Position numbers and translations under genes: made by a program
Notes under the pieces: model-generated
What the model was told of the DNA's origin: nothing
Database searches by the model: none
The model's input: only the letters and a program-made list of their open reading frames with translations
Assembly: GCA_050084515.1 (NCBI GenBank)
Contig: CM114272.1
Location: 25,668,001-25,732,000 of the forward strand
Reading direction: 5' to 3'
Length of the DNA stretch: 64,000 bases
Origin: Blasia pusilla
Taxonomy: Eukaryota; Marchantiophyta; Marchantiopsida; Blasiales
Part shown: positions 9,837-20,299 of the stretch, piece by piece
How positions within the stretch are numbered: position 1 is the stretch's first letter
How the letters are laid out: each line of letters begins with the position of its first letter

Positions 9837-12800
9837 TAAAATGAGATAATTTTAGTTTTAGGTTTAGAATTCAATGCTCCGCAAAAATTTTGGCGTACCG
9901 ACAAGAAGTCTTACAATTGCATGGTGAGTCGATTTGAAAGCTTTTGAATGACGGCGAGAGTCGCGAGACCACGCAATCCACGACTGAACGTGGTATTCCA
10001 GTACAAAATGGGATAATCTAAGAGGCGCTTGATGCTTGCTGCCTCTGGCAGCCGGCCACTACATTAGGATTCAAGGAAGTCACATAATTTGATGCGAGCA
10101 GCGTGGATATTGGAGTCTTTTCTCTCTCTTTTAAGCGTGGTCAACAAATTGGGCAGTTGTGTTTGGGGACCCCTTCTTCACGAAATTGGATGTGTTGGAT
10201 ATTCCAAGAGCATAGATCTGTACTTGAAGCCTTGAACAACTTTGTAAACTTTGGTAGCTAAATTTGCAAAATTAACCAGTGCGATTACTTCCTTACTGCC
10301 TAATCGCCCTTAGATCTACGCAAAGCGACAAGAACCCTTACATGCACATGTTCATTCGCACGACAGGATTCCAACTGGGAAGACTAATCAACTAAAGCCT
10401 TCAGGGTAGTATATCTGTAGTGTACGAGCATCTTTCATTTTGCAAAGGCAATATGATCACTTGTCCATTTTGAGCGATAAGACCGATCAAAATTGATTTA
10501 AACACCACGGGCTTACACTAGTTACTTACGAAAATCAGCTTCAATCTAGTACGTTACGTTAGGAATTTTCATCTATATATGGGAGAGTGCCTTCTTGATT
10601 TGTAAACACCTATCTATTTGAAAATATTTGAATTTAATAACAATTACAAAAGCTAGTTCCCGTACAATGGAAAGACACCTTACCGAAATTATAATGGAAT
10701 CAGACTCTAGTCGGTTTGTAAGAATTTCCAGCCCCAACTTGGACCCAGCTTTGTTAGTCATAGTTCGGTCATAAGGAACGAGACAGACATTAGATAATCG
10801 TTCACACAAATAAAGTACATATCGTGGTTTGTGTTCATTTCCCGTATTGACCTAGGGCGTAGATCAATTGAATGGCAAAGAAAGAGTGCATATAACCATA
10901 GTCGAAGGGACTGAAACCCACTTACATTCCAAACATGTACAGCGCAATCTGAAGTTCCACTACACATTTTGCTCTAACAGATTTTTGTGTGAGTGACGCC
11001 CAGCCAGAGTTTCCTCCAGGTTGCAATTTTGGAAAATCCCATCAATTGTTGACTTTTTCAGCTCTGAGTCTATGAATTTTTAGGCTCGTAGATGAATGGT
11101 ACGTTTTATTCCCTGAAAGAAGAAAGAAAAATTTGTGATTGTAGATGCCTCAATCTAAACGCCCCTATTAGATCCCGACTCAAGGATACATCTCCAAGTA
11201 CATTTCTATGAAAGGAAAGGATGTAACTCATCGTTGTAGCTCGAATTCCGTTTTCTTCCGAGTGAGTCTGCACGTGAACTTTGTTTCTGTTTTGCTCGAC
11301 CTTTCGTCCAATACAACGGAAAAATTGGATATGGATATCGAATCCACTCACATTTACGGCTCTTTAGATGCGCATCAAGGTAGTTCTAACACTGATGGGG
11401 TTCTAGACTAGACTCGAGTGATTTTGAACGACATGCCGAGAGGAGCATGCCTTTCTCGGACCAATTTCCAGTGAGTTTTCGCATGATGTTATGTAGTATC
11501 CACTGCAATGTAATTTGACTTTCTGAAGCTTTATGCCGTCCGCAACTTATTGCACGTTCAGATTTTTCGTCCTAACCACTTTCAAGAGATTCTTGGATAG
11601 AAATATTCACAGACATCATCTTGTGTTTCTTGGAACCACCATCCTTAGCACAGATTGTGAGAGCAGCTGATGCGGTGCTGATTTTTGGTTGTCTCCTGCA
11701 ACAGACCGTCACGATTGACCACCAAAAATAGTTGCATGAGAACCGCATACGCTAGATGAGACGACTCGGAGTGTCTTTGCATGTAGCGGTGTTGAAGTGT
11801 CGCGACTTACAAAATTCAAATGGTGAGGAAGGCGAGTCCTTGGCGCCCGAGACGATCCCTAAACAGAACATTGTGTCCACGGGATGGAAACCGAAGAAAG
11901 CCTCGACATGAAAAATTGCAGGCGATTGCCATGACGCGTTCGGTGGCGATGGGACTGTGTGCCTCACGCATGGTCGTGATGCCCCTAATGACCCCACGAA
12001 TCTTTGGCGCTACCATTAGCTCGTTATACAACATCAGAGTGATGCATGCGGCCCTCCTTCTTCACTTTGTGAAAATGCTTTCAATGACCTTTCCACTCAC
12101 GCTCTGGTAATGGTGATAGTAAGCCTTCAGATAAACTCCGAAGACTCTTCTTCCTTGTACCTCCATTCTGGAGATGCCATCGAGAAATTCTGTGTGTTCG
12201 TGGCTTGAGGATACAACGGCAATTGTAGTAGGGCGTGTCACTAAGGATCCCCGTTGGAAGAGACGGGCACCACATGGGCTGGTCATGAGTATATTTAACG
12301 GGCGGTTTTGTTGGTGTCACAAAGGCCAGAAAGGCTCTTTTCTTAGGCTTTAATGTAGACTACAAAGGCTTTTTCTTTGGCTTTAATTTTCTTCCTAACA
12401 TTACCCTTTTTTATTTTTCTTGACTTTTATCTGAGAATTGTTAGTACTTTCTCTTTTCCTTGTTTTTAGGTCATTTATCTTGGGATCGACGACTAAAATC
12501 TTACGGACCAAAGACGTGTCCCTCCTCTGTCCACGACGCAAAAACTAGTGCGCATAAATTCCAAGGACAATCCTTGAATTGCCATAGCCAGTATCAATTC
12601 TTCACAAACGTCCCTAAACCGGTTTCGTAACTGAAACTGCCTGAGCGCCGGCTGACATGGCTCCGAACTGTAATCTGATCGAGGGCTATGGTGTTCTCCG
12701 ACCCTCTTAGTCCCTTTTTGTACTTCAAACAAGTTCCCCCGTCTTCTCTTATTCGTGTACAATATCTCCCTCCTCGTACTTTCAACAAGTTTTCCCATCT

Positions 12801-14141
12801 ATATTGTCATTTTTGAGCTCCATTGATTTTCTAACACCTCTCTTCTTGACAAATGACACTTTTAACCAATTAGATCTTGACATACATCCTCACTATTTTA
12901 GACTCAATTTTGGGATGAGCCAAGTTTATGATCTACAAGGTGCAATTCTAAAATAATGACTCCAATTAGATAATTAAAATTACAATTACCGTCTTCACTA
13001 CCTCTACAAGTTCTATTTTTTTCTTTGGCCATCTAGACTATCCACTTATATGTTAATCACTTTCTCTCCACTCTCATTTGGTGTAGTAGTCCCTCCTTAG
13101 GACTAATCTTTGTTATTCATGTTGAATACCTCCCACCCGAACCGTAACTTTCAGAATAGCACTTAACGGGTACGTTTCTCCTAACCGTGCGGCGCGTCCT
13201 GCTACCTCACTATGCTACGCATAATGCTCTAGCACCGCGAAACTGCAGTAGTGGACCCTGTGGTTTGTTTGTTCGTGCTTTCTTTCTTTAAAACTGCGGT
13301 CTATCTCCCTGCCCGCCTCGCATTCTCTGCTCAGGACATCGGGTGGTAACCACTTTGCGACTGCAGTCTGTTATGACCGGCTGAGCTACCGCAATGCGTA
13401 TGCTACGCGTTCTAATGGTGCTCGTTTCTCGGCGGATCCATATTCCAGTTGTCGTTCTCCGGTTGGACAGTTACGGGCTTTCTCCGCTCCTCATTCATTT
13501 CTCGGAGTTCTTAAAGGCTTTAGATGCCCCTTCTTCCTTTTCAGGCTTGTGTCATTGTTATCGAGACCGTTCCGATCTTGACCCCCATCTCCGCTTTGAT
13601 TCTTGGTGGATGTGGATGTTAATGGACCTTAACACATCTTCCCCTTCACTTTCAGTCGAGGCGGATGTTGATGCCACAAGTTGATTAACGTTGAGGGTGG
13701 GTTGGGGTTCTTTGGAACATCCTGAGGATTGTGGGTAAGGAAAGCGGCATTTCTGTGCCGTATTTTAGCAAGTTCCTAATGGTCAATTTCCCGACTCTGG
13801 AAAGTATAATATAGTTGGACACAGGAAAGTGAGAAACATTTTTTTAAATCAGTTTACTAATTATAGGATTGATTTTAGGGTGCTTGGGAGTGTCAGGCGC
13901 ACGCCTTCATAGACATATCGTAATAAAAAATCTGACCCAGTTAACTTTTCTCATCAAGGAGTTAACGGAAATGTAACTGAAAATTCCCCAACCTAAATAG
14001 TATTTTATGCTGTGCGAAACAAACTTATTAGACATGATTCCATTTTGCTTCTCTCCGTCTCCTCAAAAACTTGCAAGAAATAAATGCGGAAGTAGTTAGT
14101 TTTATTGGCCTAGAGTAGCCTCTAATCATTAGTTTTATTAG
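9837..14141. other. Unassigned intergenic stretch
   Basis: Over 4 kb without a recognisable gene. Open frames are short and motif-free. On the minus strand near 13,372-13,395 the sequence reads GCGGTAGCTCAGCCGGT, like a tRNA D-arm (A box). No T-arm B box follows at tRNA spacing, so I do not call a tRNA. AT-rich tracts at 12,360-13,080 look like ordinary intergenic DNA. Confidence 0.4.
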
Positions 14142-14214
14142 AGGTATTTGCTTAAGTGGCCCCCTGCCCTACTTAAGTTGCTTAAGTGGCCCCCCTACGA
14201 AATCTCTTGCTTGA
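14142..14214 (+). repeat. MULE left terminal inverted repeat
   Basis: It starts AGGTATTTGCTTAAGTGG and ends GAAATCTCTTGCTTGA. It contains two internal TTGCTTAAGTGGC words about 30 bp apart. It pairs with 25,276-25,348 with four mismatches and no gaps. Such long repeats are typical of MuDR-type MULEs, where the transposase binds near the ends. Confidence 0.9.
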
Positions 14215-14607
14215 GTGGGGCTCTTACCTACAACACCCTGTTCACGGGAGATGAGCTACCAGGAAGTCTGGTAATTGTTCTAGCACCATTTTCATAGTAG
14301 TAGACCTTTGCACTTAACCGTCGAAGTTCTGAAATTTCAGCCAACGGGGAGAGGAGGGACCATTTTAGCCGCAGGTTTAGGGTGGAAGTTTGGAGTTAGC
14401 CGCAGGTCTAGTGTGTCATGGCATTGCAGTGAGCTGATGAAGTTTCAGCCAACGGGGAGAGGAAGGAGCGTTTTAGCCGTAGGTTTGAGCCGCAGGTTGT
14501 AGGGTTTGGGGTGGAAGTGCACAAATTCTAGCGCTTGACATACATTATACAACATGGATGTGATCACCGTTTCACCATAAAACAAAAAGGAACTTTGCAA
14601 AGATTTA

Positions 14608-15042
14608 TTACATGCTTGGACCTGTAGAATCCAACCGTTGCAAGTCAACAATAGCCACTAGAGCCCTGGAGAAACATGATGCCTCGTCCAAGCCGTCTGA
14701 TGACACACCTAGCCTACTCAAGAGATCACGAATAAAATTTGAATTCCTTGCTGCTGAATCTTGCAAGGCTGTCACTCTACGCAAGGCTTCTTCCCACCCA
14801 CCTTTGTTGTCATAGCCGGTCACTCCTAACTTTGTAATGAGATCTCCTCTGTCAGCGAGAAGAGCTGCGTGCCTTAGCTCCAGGACTTCAACATACTTGT
14901 CTACTCTAGTTGTGGTTCGTTCAGTGAGATGAATTTTGTCCTCCCAACACTCCAAATGCACCACATGTTTTGCGGGCATCCCCAAATGGTTAATCCATAA
15001 TTGTATGATTCTCTCATCAATCAGAAACCCTCCTCGTGGCAC
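14608..15042 (-). CDS. MULE second gene, C-terminal exon (unknown helical protein)
   Basis: A 144-codon open frame encodes a mostly helical protein with LWINHLGMPAKHVVHLECW, a basic and acidic middle (TERTTTRVDKYVEVLELRH) and an end rich in serine and leucine. I recognise no domain. The frame stays open upstream of its first methionine, through a proline- and glutamate-rich stretch, so it is probably an exon. Strand and position place it downstream of the frames at 15,640-16,425 and 17,057-17,849, all inside the MULE; I infer that the three are pieces of one gene. Confidence 0.45.
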   Translation of the reverse strand: MPRGGFLIDERIIQLWINHLGMPAKHVVHLECWEDKIHLTERTTTRVDKYVEVLELRHAALLADRGDLITKLGVTGYDNKGGWEEALRRVTALQDSAARNSNFIRDLLSRLGVSSDGLDEASCFSRALVAIVDLQRLDSTGPSM

Positions 15043-15139
15043 ACCCGGGTCTTCCTCTGGTACTTCTTCCGTTGGTCCCTACATCCAAAGACAAACGGAA
15101 TCTGTACATCAAATAACCTACAATAGAAAATAGCCGTCA

Positions 15140-15275
15140 TGTGTGATTAGCCCCACTTTGTGCTTAGCACAAAGCCTTTGATTGTGATTAGTCGCCAACT
15201 GTGAATAGGCATTGGGTGTGCATAGCCGCCCACTATGAATAGGCGCCGGCTATGTTTACCCGCCGGTTGTGATCA
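15140..15275. repeat. MULE-internal TAGCCGCC-type repeat cluster
   Basis: Degenerate copies of GTGAATAGGC, TAGTCGCC, TAGCCGCCCAC and GCGCCGGC alternate every 15-25 bp. Similar clusters occur at 16,880-17,060, 17,935-18,255, 21,670-22,010 and 23,740-24,740. They may be subterminal or internal transposase-binding repeats; that role is inferred. Confidence 0.6.
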
Positions 15276-15639
15276 CTAAGGGTGTTTGGATAGGTTTTAG
15301 GGACAATCCAAAAAGTATAGATTAAACATTCACCTATATATTGACTCCTCCACTAAGAAGGCAAAAAATCCATTAGAACTTACAGCAATTTGTGAATAAC
15401 GATTGGAGAATAGAGGCCATATTAAGGAAGATGGGCAATTGAAGATTGGTATAAAACCTTATGTGATTTGAGCCCTTCTTCTTTTCCGTCCAAACCTTCA
15501 GCTCCCACAGCATTAGGGAGTACACCATCTTCACTTGATGGTTTGGGTTGTGGAGCACCGCGTGTTGGTACCATTGCTAGCACTTTGGACCGCATGTGAT
15601 TCAACCATCATGTGGAGTCCTCAGTTTGCACATAGTTGT

Positions 15640-16425
15640 TCACATGGTACACACTCTCAGTCTGGCATAAGAAGTTAACCATATGCACCTCAGGAATACT
15701 ATCTGTTTGCAATTTTGATCCACTATGAACATATGGTCAGTTTGACTCATTCTGTTCACAAGAAACTTGTCCATGGTTTGAGAGCCTCGGGTGATCACCA
15801 TAGGCTCCATGAAAATATGGGCCTTGGTCGTTGCATTAGGGTGAGCACGTGGTGTGCCGCTTGCCATGTTCCCATGAGGGCCCCCTGTAGTGTTCTTCAT
15901 AGGTGTATCTGCCGTGCCTTTCCTTGTTGTGCCTAGAGACTCCCTACAGTGTTGTGAAGGCCCGAACTGAGAAACATTGGGAACTTCCCAACCTCCTAGC
16001 TTCTGAGTGTTCCATTCAGGCAAGTTCCCAAATTCTTGCCAATCCAAGCCATCGATACCATCCTTCCATTGCTCATTCCCTTTGCTTTCTCCATTCTTCA
16101 CTCCATGTACAGGTGAAGGTGAATCATGCATGTTGGTGTCAGTGTCATTCGGATTGGACTGAGGGCTAGCCGCATCCTTCTTGTCATGCTCCTTTGCTTC
16201 ACTTTCCTCCAAATGAATGACATGATATTCTAACTCCTTTGCTGCCTTGTCCTCACCAGTATTCAATTCCTCTGTGATGCCTTTGATCACCTCATCTATC
16301 ACCTTCTGAGTATCAATGACACCCACCTCACAGACGGGTTCACCCTGCTCCTCCTCGACGTGGGGTTCCTTTAGACCTTCACTTTCCCCTGAAGCCATAG
16401 GGAGGCCTGAAGTATGCTCCTCCAC
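15640..16425 (-). CDS. MULE second gene, acidic middle exon (unknown)
   Basis: A 261-codon open frame encodes a hydrophilic, acidic protein. The first third is rich in Glu, Asp and Lys (VEEEQGEPVCEVG, KGITEELNTGEDKAAKELEY). The middle is rich in Ser, Asn, Asp and Pro, and the end has mixed composition. There is no recognisable catalytic motif, signal peptide or membrane segment. Low-complexity acidic linkers of this kind are common in transposon-encoded accessory proteins. It has no internal stop, unlike the neighbouring frame at 17,057-17,849. It is probably an exon, since nothing marks its first methionine as a true start. Confidence 0.5.
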   Translation of the reverse strand: MEEHTSGLPMASGESEGLKEPHVEEEQGEPVCEVGVIDTQKVIDEVIKGITEELNTGEDKAAKELEYHVIHLEESEAKEHDKKDAASPQSNPNDTDTNMHDSPSPVHGVKNGESKGNEQWKDGIDGLDWQEFGNLPEWNTQKLGGWEVPNVSQFGPSQHCRESLGTTRKGTADTPMKNTTGGPHGNMASGTPRAHPNATTKAHIFMEPMVITRGSQTMDKFLVNRMSQTDHMFIVDQNCKQIVFLRCIWLTSYARLRVCTM

Positions 16426-16879
16426 ACTGACATTGCTCTCATGTGCAGGCCCTGCTACTGCAATACCCTACCTTGAAATCGCCATTTTTGCACGGCGAGG
16501 TCAACTAGATGTAGTAGTATTCTCTAGCACCCAAAAAATAAATTTATAAGACTACAAACTTCACAATTGACATCCTTAGAGCAAAAGGAAAGGATAGCAA
16601 GTCTTTATACACGAGTTTTGGAGTCTATGGAAGGAGGAGACCTTATTGGAATCTGCTTTTTGAGAAAACGATTATACATGTCTAGATGAAAGAATGCCAA
16701 GCTATGATGAAATCTTACTATACTTACACTTGGATTCAAATTTGTAGCAATCGGCAGAGTTGCAGAATCATCTTCCTGCTTGACTTTTGCTGGAAGTGTA
16801 GACGTCCCCTAGTACACACCAATGAACCCCAAAAGTTATATTTACATATAAACAAAACAAATAAAGTGTAGGCAGCCTT

Positions 16880-17060
16880 GTGTAAGCTAGTAGCCTTGCC
16901 CAAACGCTGTGGATAGCCGCCAACCTTGTAGAATGGCTGTGAATAGCCCCCCTCCGGCTGCTATTTTTTGTAGTCCAAAGAGAGTGCATAGTCGCCGCCC
17001 TGTGCTAGAATAGACGCCGGCTCATTTTGGTAGCCTTGTCCAAAGGTTGTGAATAGTCAC
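16880..17060. repeat. MULE-internal TAGCCGCC-type repeat cluster
   Basis: Repeated GGCTGTGAATAGC, GATAGCCGCCAACC, TAGTCGCCG and GTAGCCTTG words alternate in this non-coding stretch between the two right-hand pieces of the MULE's second gene. They belong to the same family as the clusters elsewhere in the element. Confidence 0.55.
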
Positions 17061-17849
17061 CGACGGCTGCTCTTAGTTGCCATCCAAAGATGGCGACTAA
17101 GAGCCTTCCCTTTCAATTTTGGATCTGATACTAGGCAGGCCTCTGCTACAGTCACCTCATGTGAGGTCATATCATCGCCATGGTTGAAGAGAATGGTCAA
17201 AATAACTCCAACTCCACTTTCTCTCACTTTCTCTTTCTTGGCTCTTGGTCGGAGGACTTGCCTGATATCAAGGATGAGTTTCCTGTAGACATAGGTTGCC
17301 CAATCCACCGGAATCCCTTCCCAAGCCCGACATGACATTGATAACATGCTTGCAGGGACACACTCGGGGTTTGCTTTCATATGAAAGCAACGATTTAGTT
17401 GTAATAGTAGTGCCCGAAAGTTCTTTGGCACAACACACCCTAGCTTCTATCCGTGGCTATTCTTCTCCAGCTTGGTGAGGTACTTGGAATAAATTCTTGG
17501 CTCCTCTTGATCAGTGTGTTGGCGCTCCATAGATAAGAATGAGCCAAGGTGCTTGAATTGGAAAGCATTTGCTATGAGTTCTGGAGAGATACATAACGCA
17601 TACTTTGACATTGTATGCCCGTAGATTCGTCGAAGCATCCCCTCTGAAGTGTCGGGGTTGAACGTGCTCAAGAAGTTTATGATCATATCCTTATCACAGA
17701 CGGTCCAATCCACCTCCCACACTCTAGCGACTCCCATGGTAACAGCCATGTCCTTATCTACATCTTCTTCCAACCTAGCAAAGTCTGTTCGATGAATGAA
17801 ATCTTTTAATGGGAACCCTGCTTCCATAGTTTGACTTGGATGTTGTCCC
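17057..17849 (-). pseudogene. MULE second gene, N-terminal exon; plant transposon-protein-like
   Basis: The exon begins after a good acceptor (TTAATTTCTTGCAG) and reads through to 17,057 in one frame, broken only by a TAG at 17,447. It carries VWEVDWTVCDKDMIINFLS, ISPELIANAF, RCFHMKANPECVP and VDWATYVYRKLILDIRQ, ending near VGVILTILF. Order and spacing (a folded N-terminal part, then a helical VDWA...I segment) recall the plant putative transposon protein domain common in plant mobile elements (Pfam PF20167-like). That match is from memory. The role is unknown. The stop could be one C-to-T change from a glutamine codon. Confidence 0.5.
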
Positions 17850-17934
17850 TGCAAGAAATTAAATTGCGTGTTAGTATGGTAAAGGCACCAAACCCAACTA
17901 GGCCTAGCGTTCATGAATTTACCTTGCTGCTGAC

Positions 17935-18255
17935 ACTAAATCACAAAAGCAAGGGCTATGGGCCGCGGATGCAAATTAGTCGTCGGCTGCGGCAAAAAGC
18001 TGAAAGAATAAAAAACATGGGGCGTCGCAATTAACCGGCGGCTGCATCAAAATTGGCCAACTCCATGAAATTTTCCTATAAATTAGCCGCCAAAGGGAGT
18101 CAAATCCGCACCTTCAAGCACGGTCCGCAACTCGTGATAACGACAAGATGCCTAGAAAGTAGCCCCTGGCTGCATTGGAGACCCTAGCGTTGCAGCTGAC
18201 CCTGAATCAAAAAAGCAAGGGCTATGGGCCGCGGCTGCAAATTAGTCGCCGGCTA
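17935..18255. repeat. MULE-internal repeats, including 270-bp tandem pair
   Basis: GGGCTATGGGCCGCGG plus ATTAGTCG and CGGCTGCGGC appear at about 17,950 and again at about 18,220. Between them lies ATTAGCCGCCAAAGGGAGTC (18,082-18,101), which returns at 20,299-20,318 on the far side of the captured CRWN fragment. Confidence 0.65.
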
Positions 18256-18735
18256 CGGCTGAAAGCTGAAACCCGAGGTTAGACTCGTGCAAAGGGCTAG
18301 TGCAAAACTAGCCACTGTGAGCGGGCTTGAACCTAGACCTACACCTTTGCAGTGAGCACACCATCCACTCCACTCGAGTTCCCTGTGTGATAGGTATGGT
18401 CTTAATAAACGTTTTAATCTGTTTCCCAAAATAGAACCTGAGATGTCAAGATCTTGACCTCGGGTTAACCAACCCGAGGATGAATAGGCGCGAGGCCTGC
18501 TTCTGAGCAATTTGGCACCGCTAGATAGGAATGGTAGACAAGCAGTGGTCAATGTGGGCTGTTGTGGCTCTGCACCTCAGATAAGCTATGTTTGTGCATT
18601 GAAGCCATTCCTTATGAGTAAATTTTGAGTTCTCTTTTTCTTACCTCTTTAAGGGAAGTAGAACTACTTTGTAGTCGATGTGCAGTGACGTCTTGTTCTG
18701 AAGGAAATGACTAGTTTATTGTTGATTGATGGCAG
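18256..18735. other. MULE-internal spacer with a pol III B-box-like word
   Basis: No coding signal. On the minus strand 18,323-18,333 reads GGTTCAAGCCC, a match to the tRNA B-box consensus. The nearby CCTCGGGTT/AACCCGAGG pair (about 18,458-18,479) is a short palindrome. This may be a tRNA-derived SINE remnant. No convincing A box or tail was found. Confidence 0.3.
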
Positions 18736-20282
18736 GAGTTGGAGCTCCATAAGCAACAAGTGAGGATTACTGAGGCATCAATACTCCAAGAAAGAGAACG
18801 CTTGGAGATTCTTGAAGGCACCTTGAAACTCAGGGAAGAGTCTTTGGTTGAGCAGTGGGACAAAATGGTGAGTACTTGATTCTTGAACACATGCTGAATC
18901 TCAGAATGTGGACATAGTCTATTTTCTTTCTCTTCATTGGAGCTTACAAAATCTTCATCTCGAAGTGGCTTCATTCTTTATGTTGTGTTTTGTTTTCATT
19001 TATTCAGTTAAAGATGGAAGTGAGGCGTACCGAGGAAGAAAGGCAGCTGTCGGCCATGAAAGAAGATGTTGAGTCTGCCAAGGCAGATCTGGAGAAGGAA
19101 AAGACACTGCTGAGAGCAGAAAGGGAAGAGTTTGATGCCAGGAAAGACATCGCTGCAGAGAAGTTGGTGGAGATTGAACGCAGGGTGGAGAGCCTTGGAC
19201 AACGTGAAGCTGAAGATAAAAAATGAGGGAATATGTTGAATGAGAGGGAAGAAAACTTGGAACTAATGTTCCAATCCTTGGAGACAAAGGAGCGAATTTT
19301 AAAGGAAGAGGAAAGTACCGTAGAGAGTGAAAGGAGAAGACTCATAGAAGAGAAAGAGGTACTGGAGAGGGCAAAAGATGAGATTGTAGACTTAAAGGCC
19401 CAGCTTGAACTGGAGTGATAACAGGTTCAGGATGTTAAGGAGAAGCTCAAAAGAGAGCATGATCTTGAGATGAAAGAGGTTGCAAAGGAGAGGGAACAGG
19501 TAAGGATGGGGGAGGAGCACCAGAAGCAACTACTCCAAGATGAGAAGGAAGCCTTGAAAGCACAAATAGTTGATGAAAAGCGGCAGATTGAAGCAGAGAA
19601 AGAAAGGCTAAAGGTCATAGAGGAAGAAAGGGAGGAATTTCTCCATGTTCAAAAGCAGCTGAAAGAAGAAATTGACGAGTCCAGAGCTCGCAAACAGCGT
19701 GTGAGTAGTGAGTTGGATGAGCTGAAGGCTGAGAAGGAAAGATTCGAACGAGAGTGGGAGCTTCTTGATGAGGAGAGGGAGCTATTGAAGAGAGATAAGG
19801 AGAACCATGATGAGGAGAGTAGGCACATGACATAGTGGCTTCGTACTGAAGAGGAAAGATTAAGGGTGGAGAAGGAGGAGATTCACATCCAGTTCCGCAC
19901 CAATTCGGAGTATCTCAGTGCAGAGAGGGAGGCTTTCATCAAGAGGATGGAAAGGGAAAGGGTCAAACTTTTTGCTAGAGTGGAGAGGGAAAAGAAGGAT
20001 CTTATGAGGAGTGTAGACTTGCATAGAACAGAGCTGGAACGAAGCATTGAGAAAGAAAGAGAGCAATTCAACAAGCTTGCTGAGGAGAGGGAACTACGAC
20101 TTATGAAAGAGTTGGAGCGTGAGAAGGAGAAGATCAAAGAAGCGAATGAATCCCTGCAAAGAGATTCTGAGCAGGTTGGTCTGGAGAGACAAAAGCTCGA
20201 AAAGGAGAAACATGATATTTTGAAGCAAAGAGAGGATGCAGAGAAGGAGTGGCTGGAAATCAGGATACTTTGCACACTAGAA
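18736..20282 (+). pseudogene. Captured CRWN/NMCP1 coiled-coil gene fragment
   Basis: An exon at 18,736-18,868 is bounded by GATGGCAG and GTGAGT. An intron of about 140 bp follows, ending TTTATTCAG, and then one long exon frame from 19,007. The protein is an uninterrupted heptad coiled coil. The segments EKERLKVIEEEREEFLHVQ, KQLKEEIDESR, FEREWELLDEERELLK and EEERLRVEKEEI follow the order of the central rod of plant CRWN (NMCP1/LINC) nuclear-lamina proteins. The N-terminal head and the C-terminal nuclear-targeting tail are missing. The frame has no indels over about 1.28 kb but has stops at 19,224 (TGA), 19,416-19,421 (TGA TAA) and 19,832 (TAG). The kept intron shows capture of genomic DNA, not a retrocopy. 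A myosin-like or other coiled coil is possible but less likely. Confidence 0.7.
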
Positions 20283-20299
20283 TGAAAATTTCCTAGAAA

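Noticed and set aside
13330-13400. A tRNA gene on the minus strand
   Set aside because: A D-arm-like A box is present but no matching anticodon stem or T-arm B box could be folded.
19004-19345. Open frames antisense to the CRWN-like coiled coil
   Set aside because: Serine/leucine-rich frames opposite Glu/Lys-rich coding sequence are a codon-complement effect.
18736-20282. CRWN fragment as a processed retrocopy
   Set aside because: An intron with GTGAGT and TTTATTCAG borders is retained and no poly(A) tail is seen.
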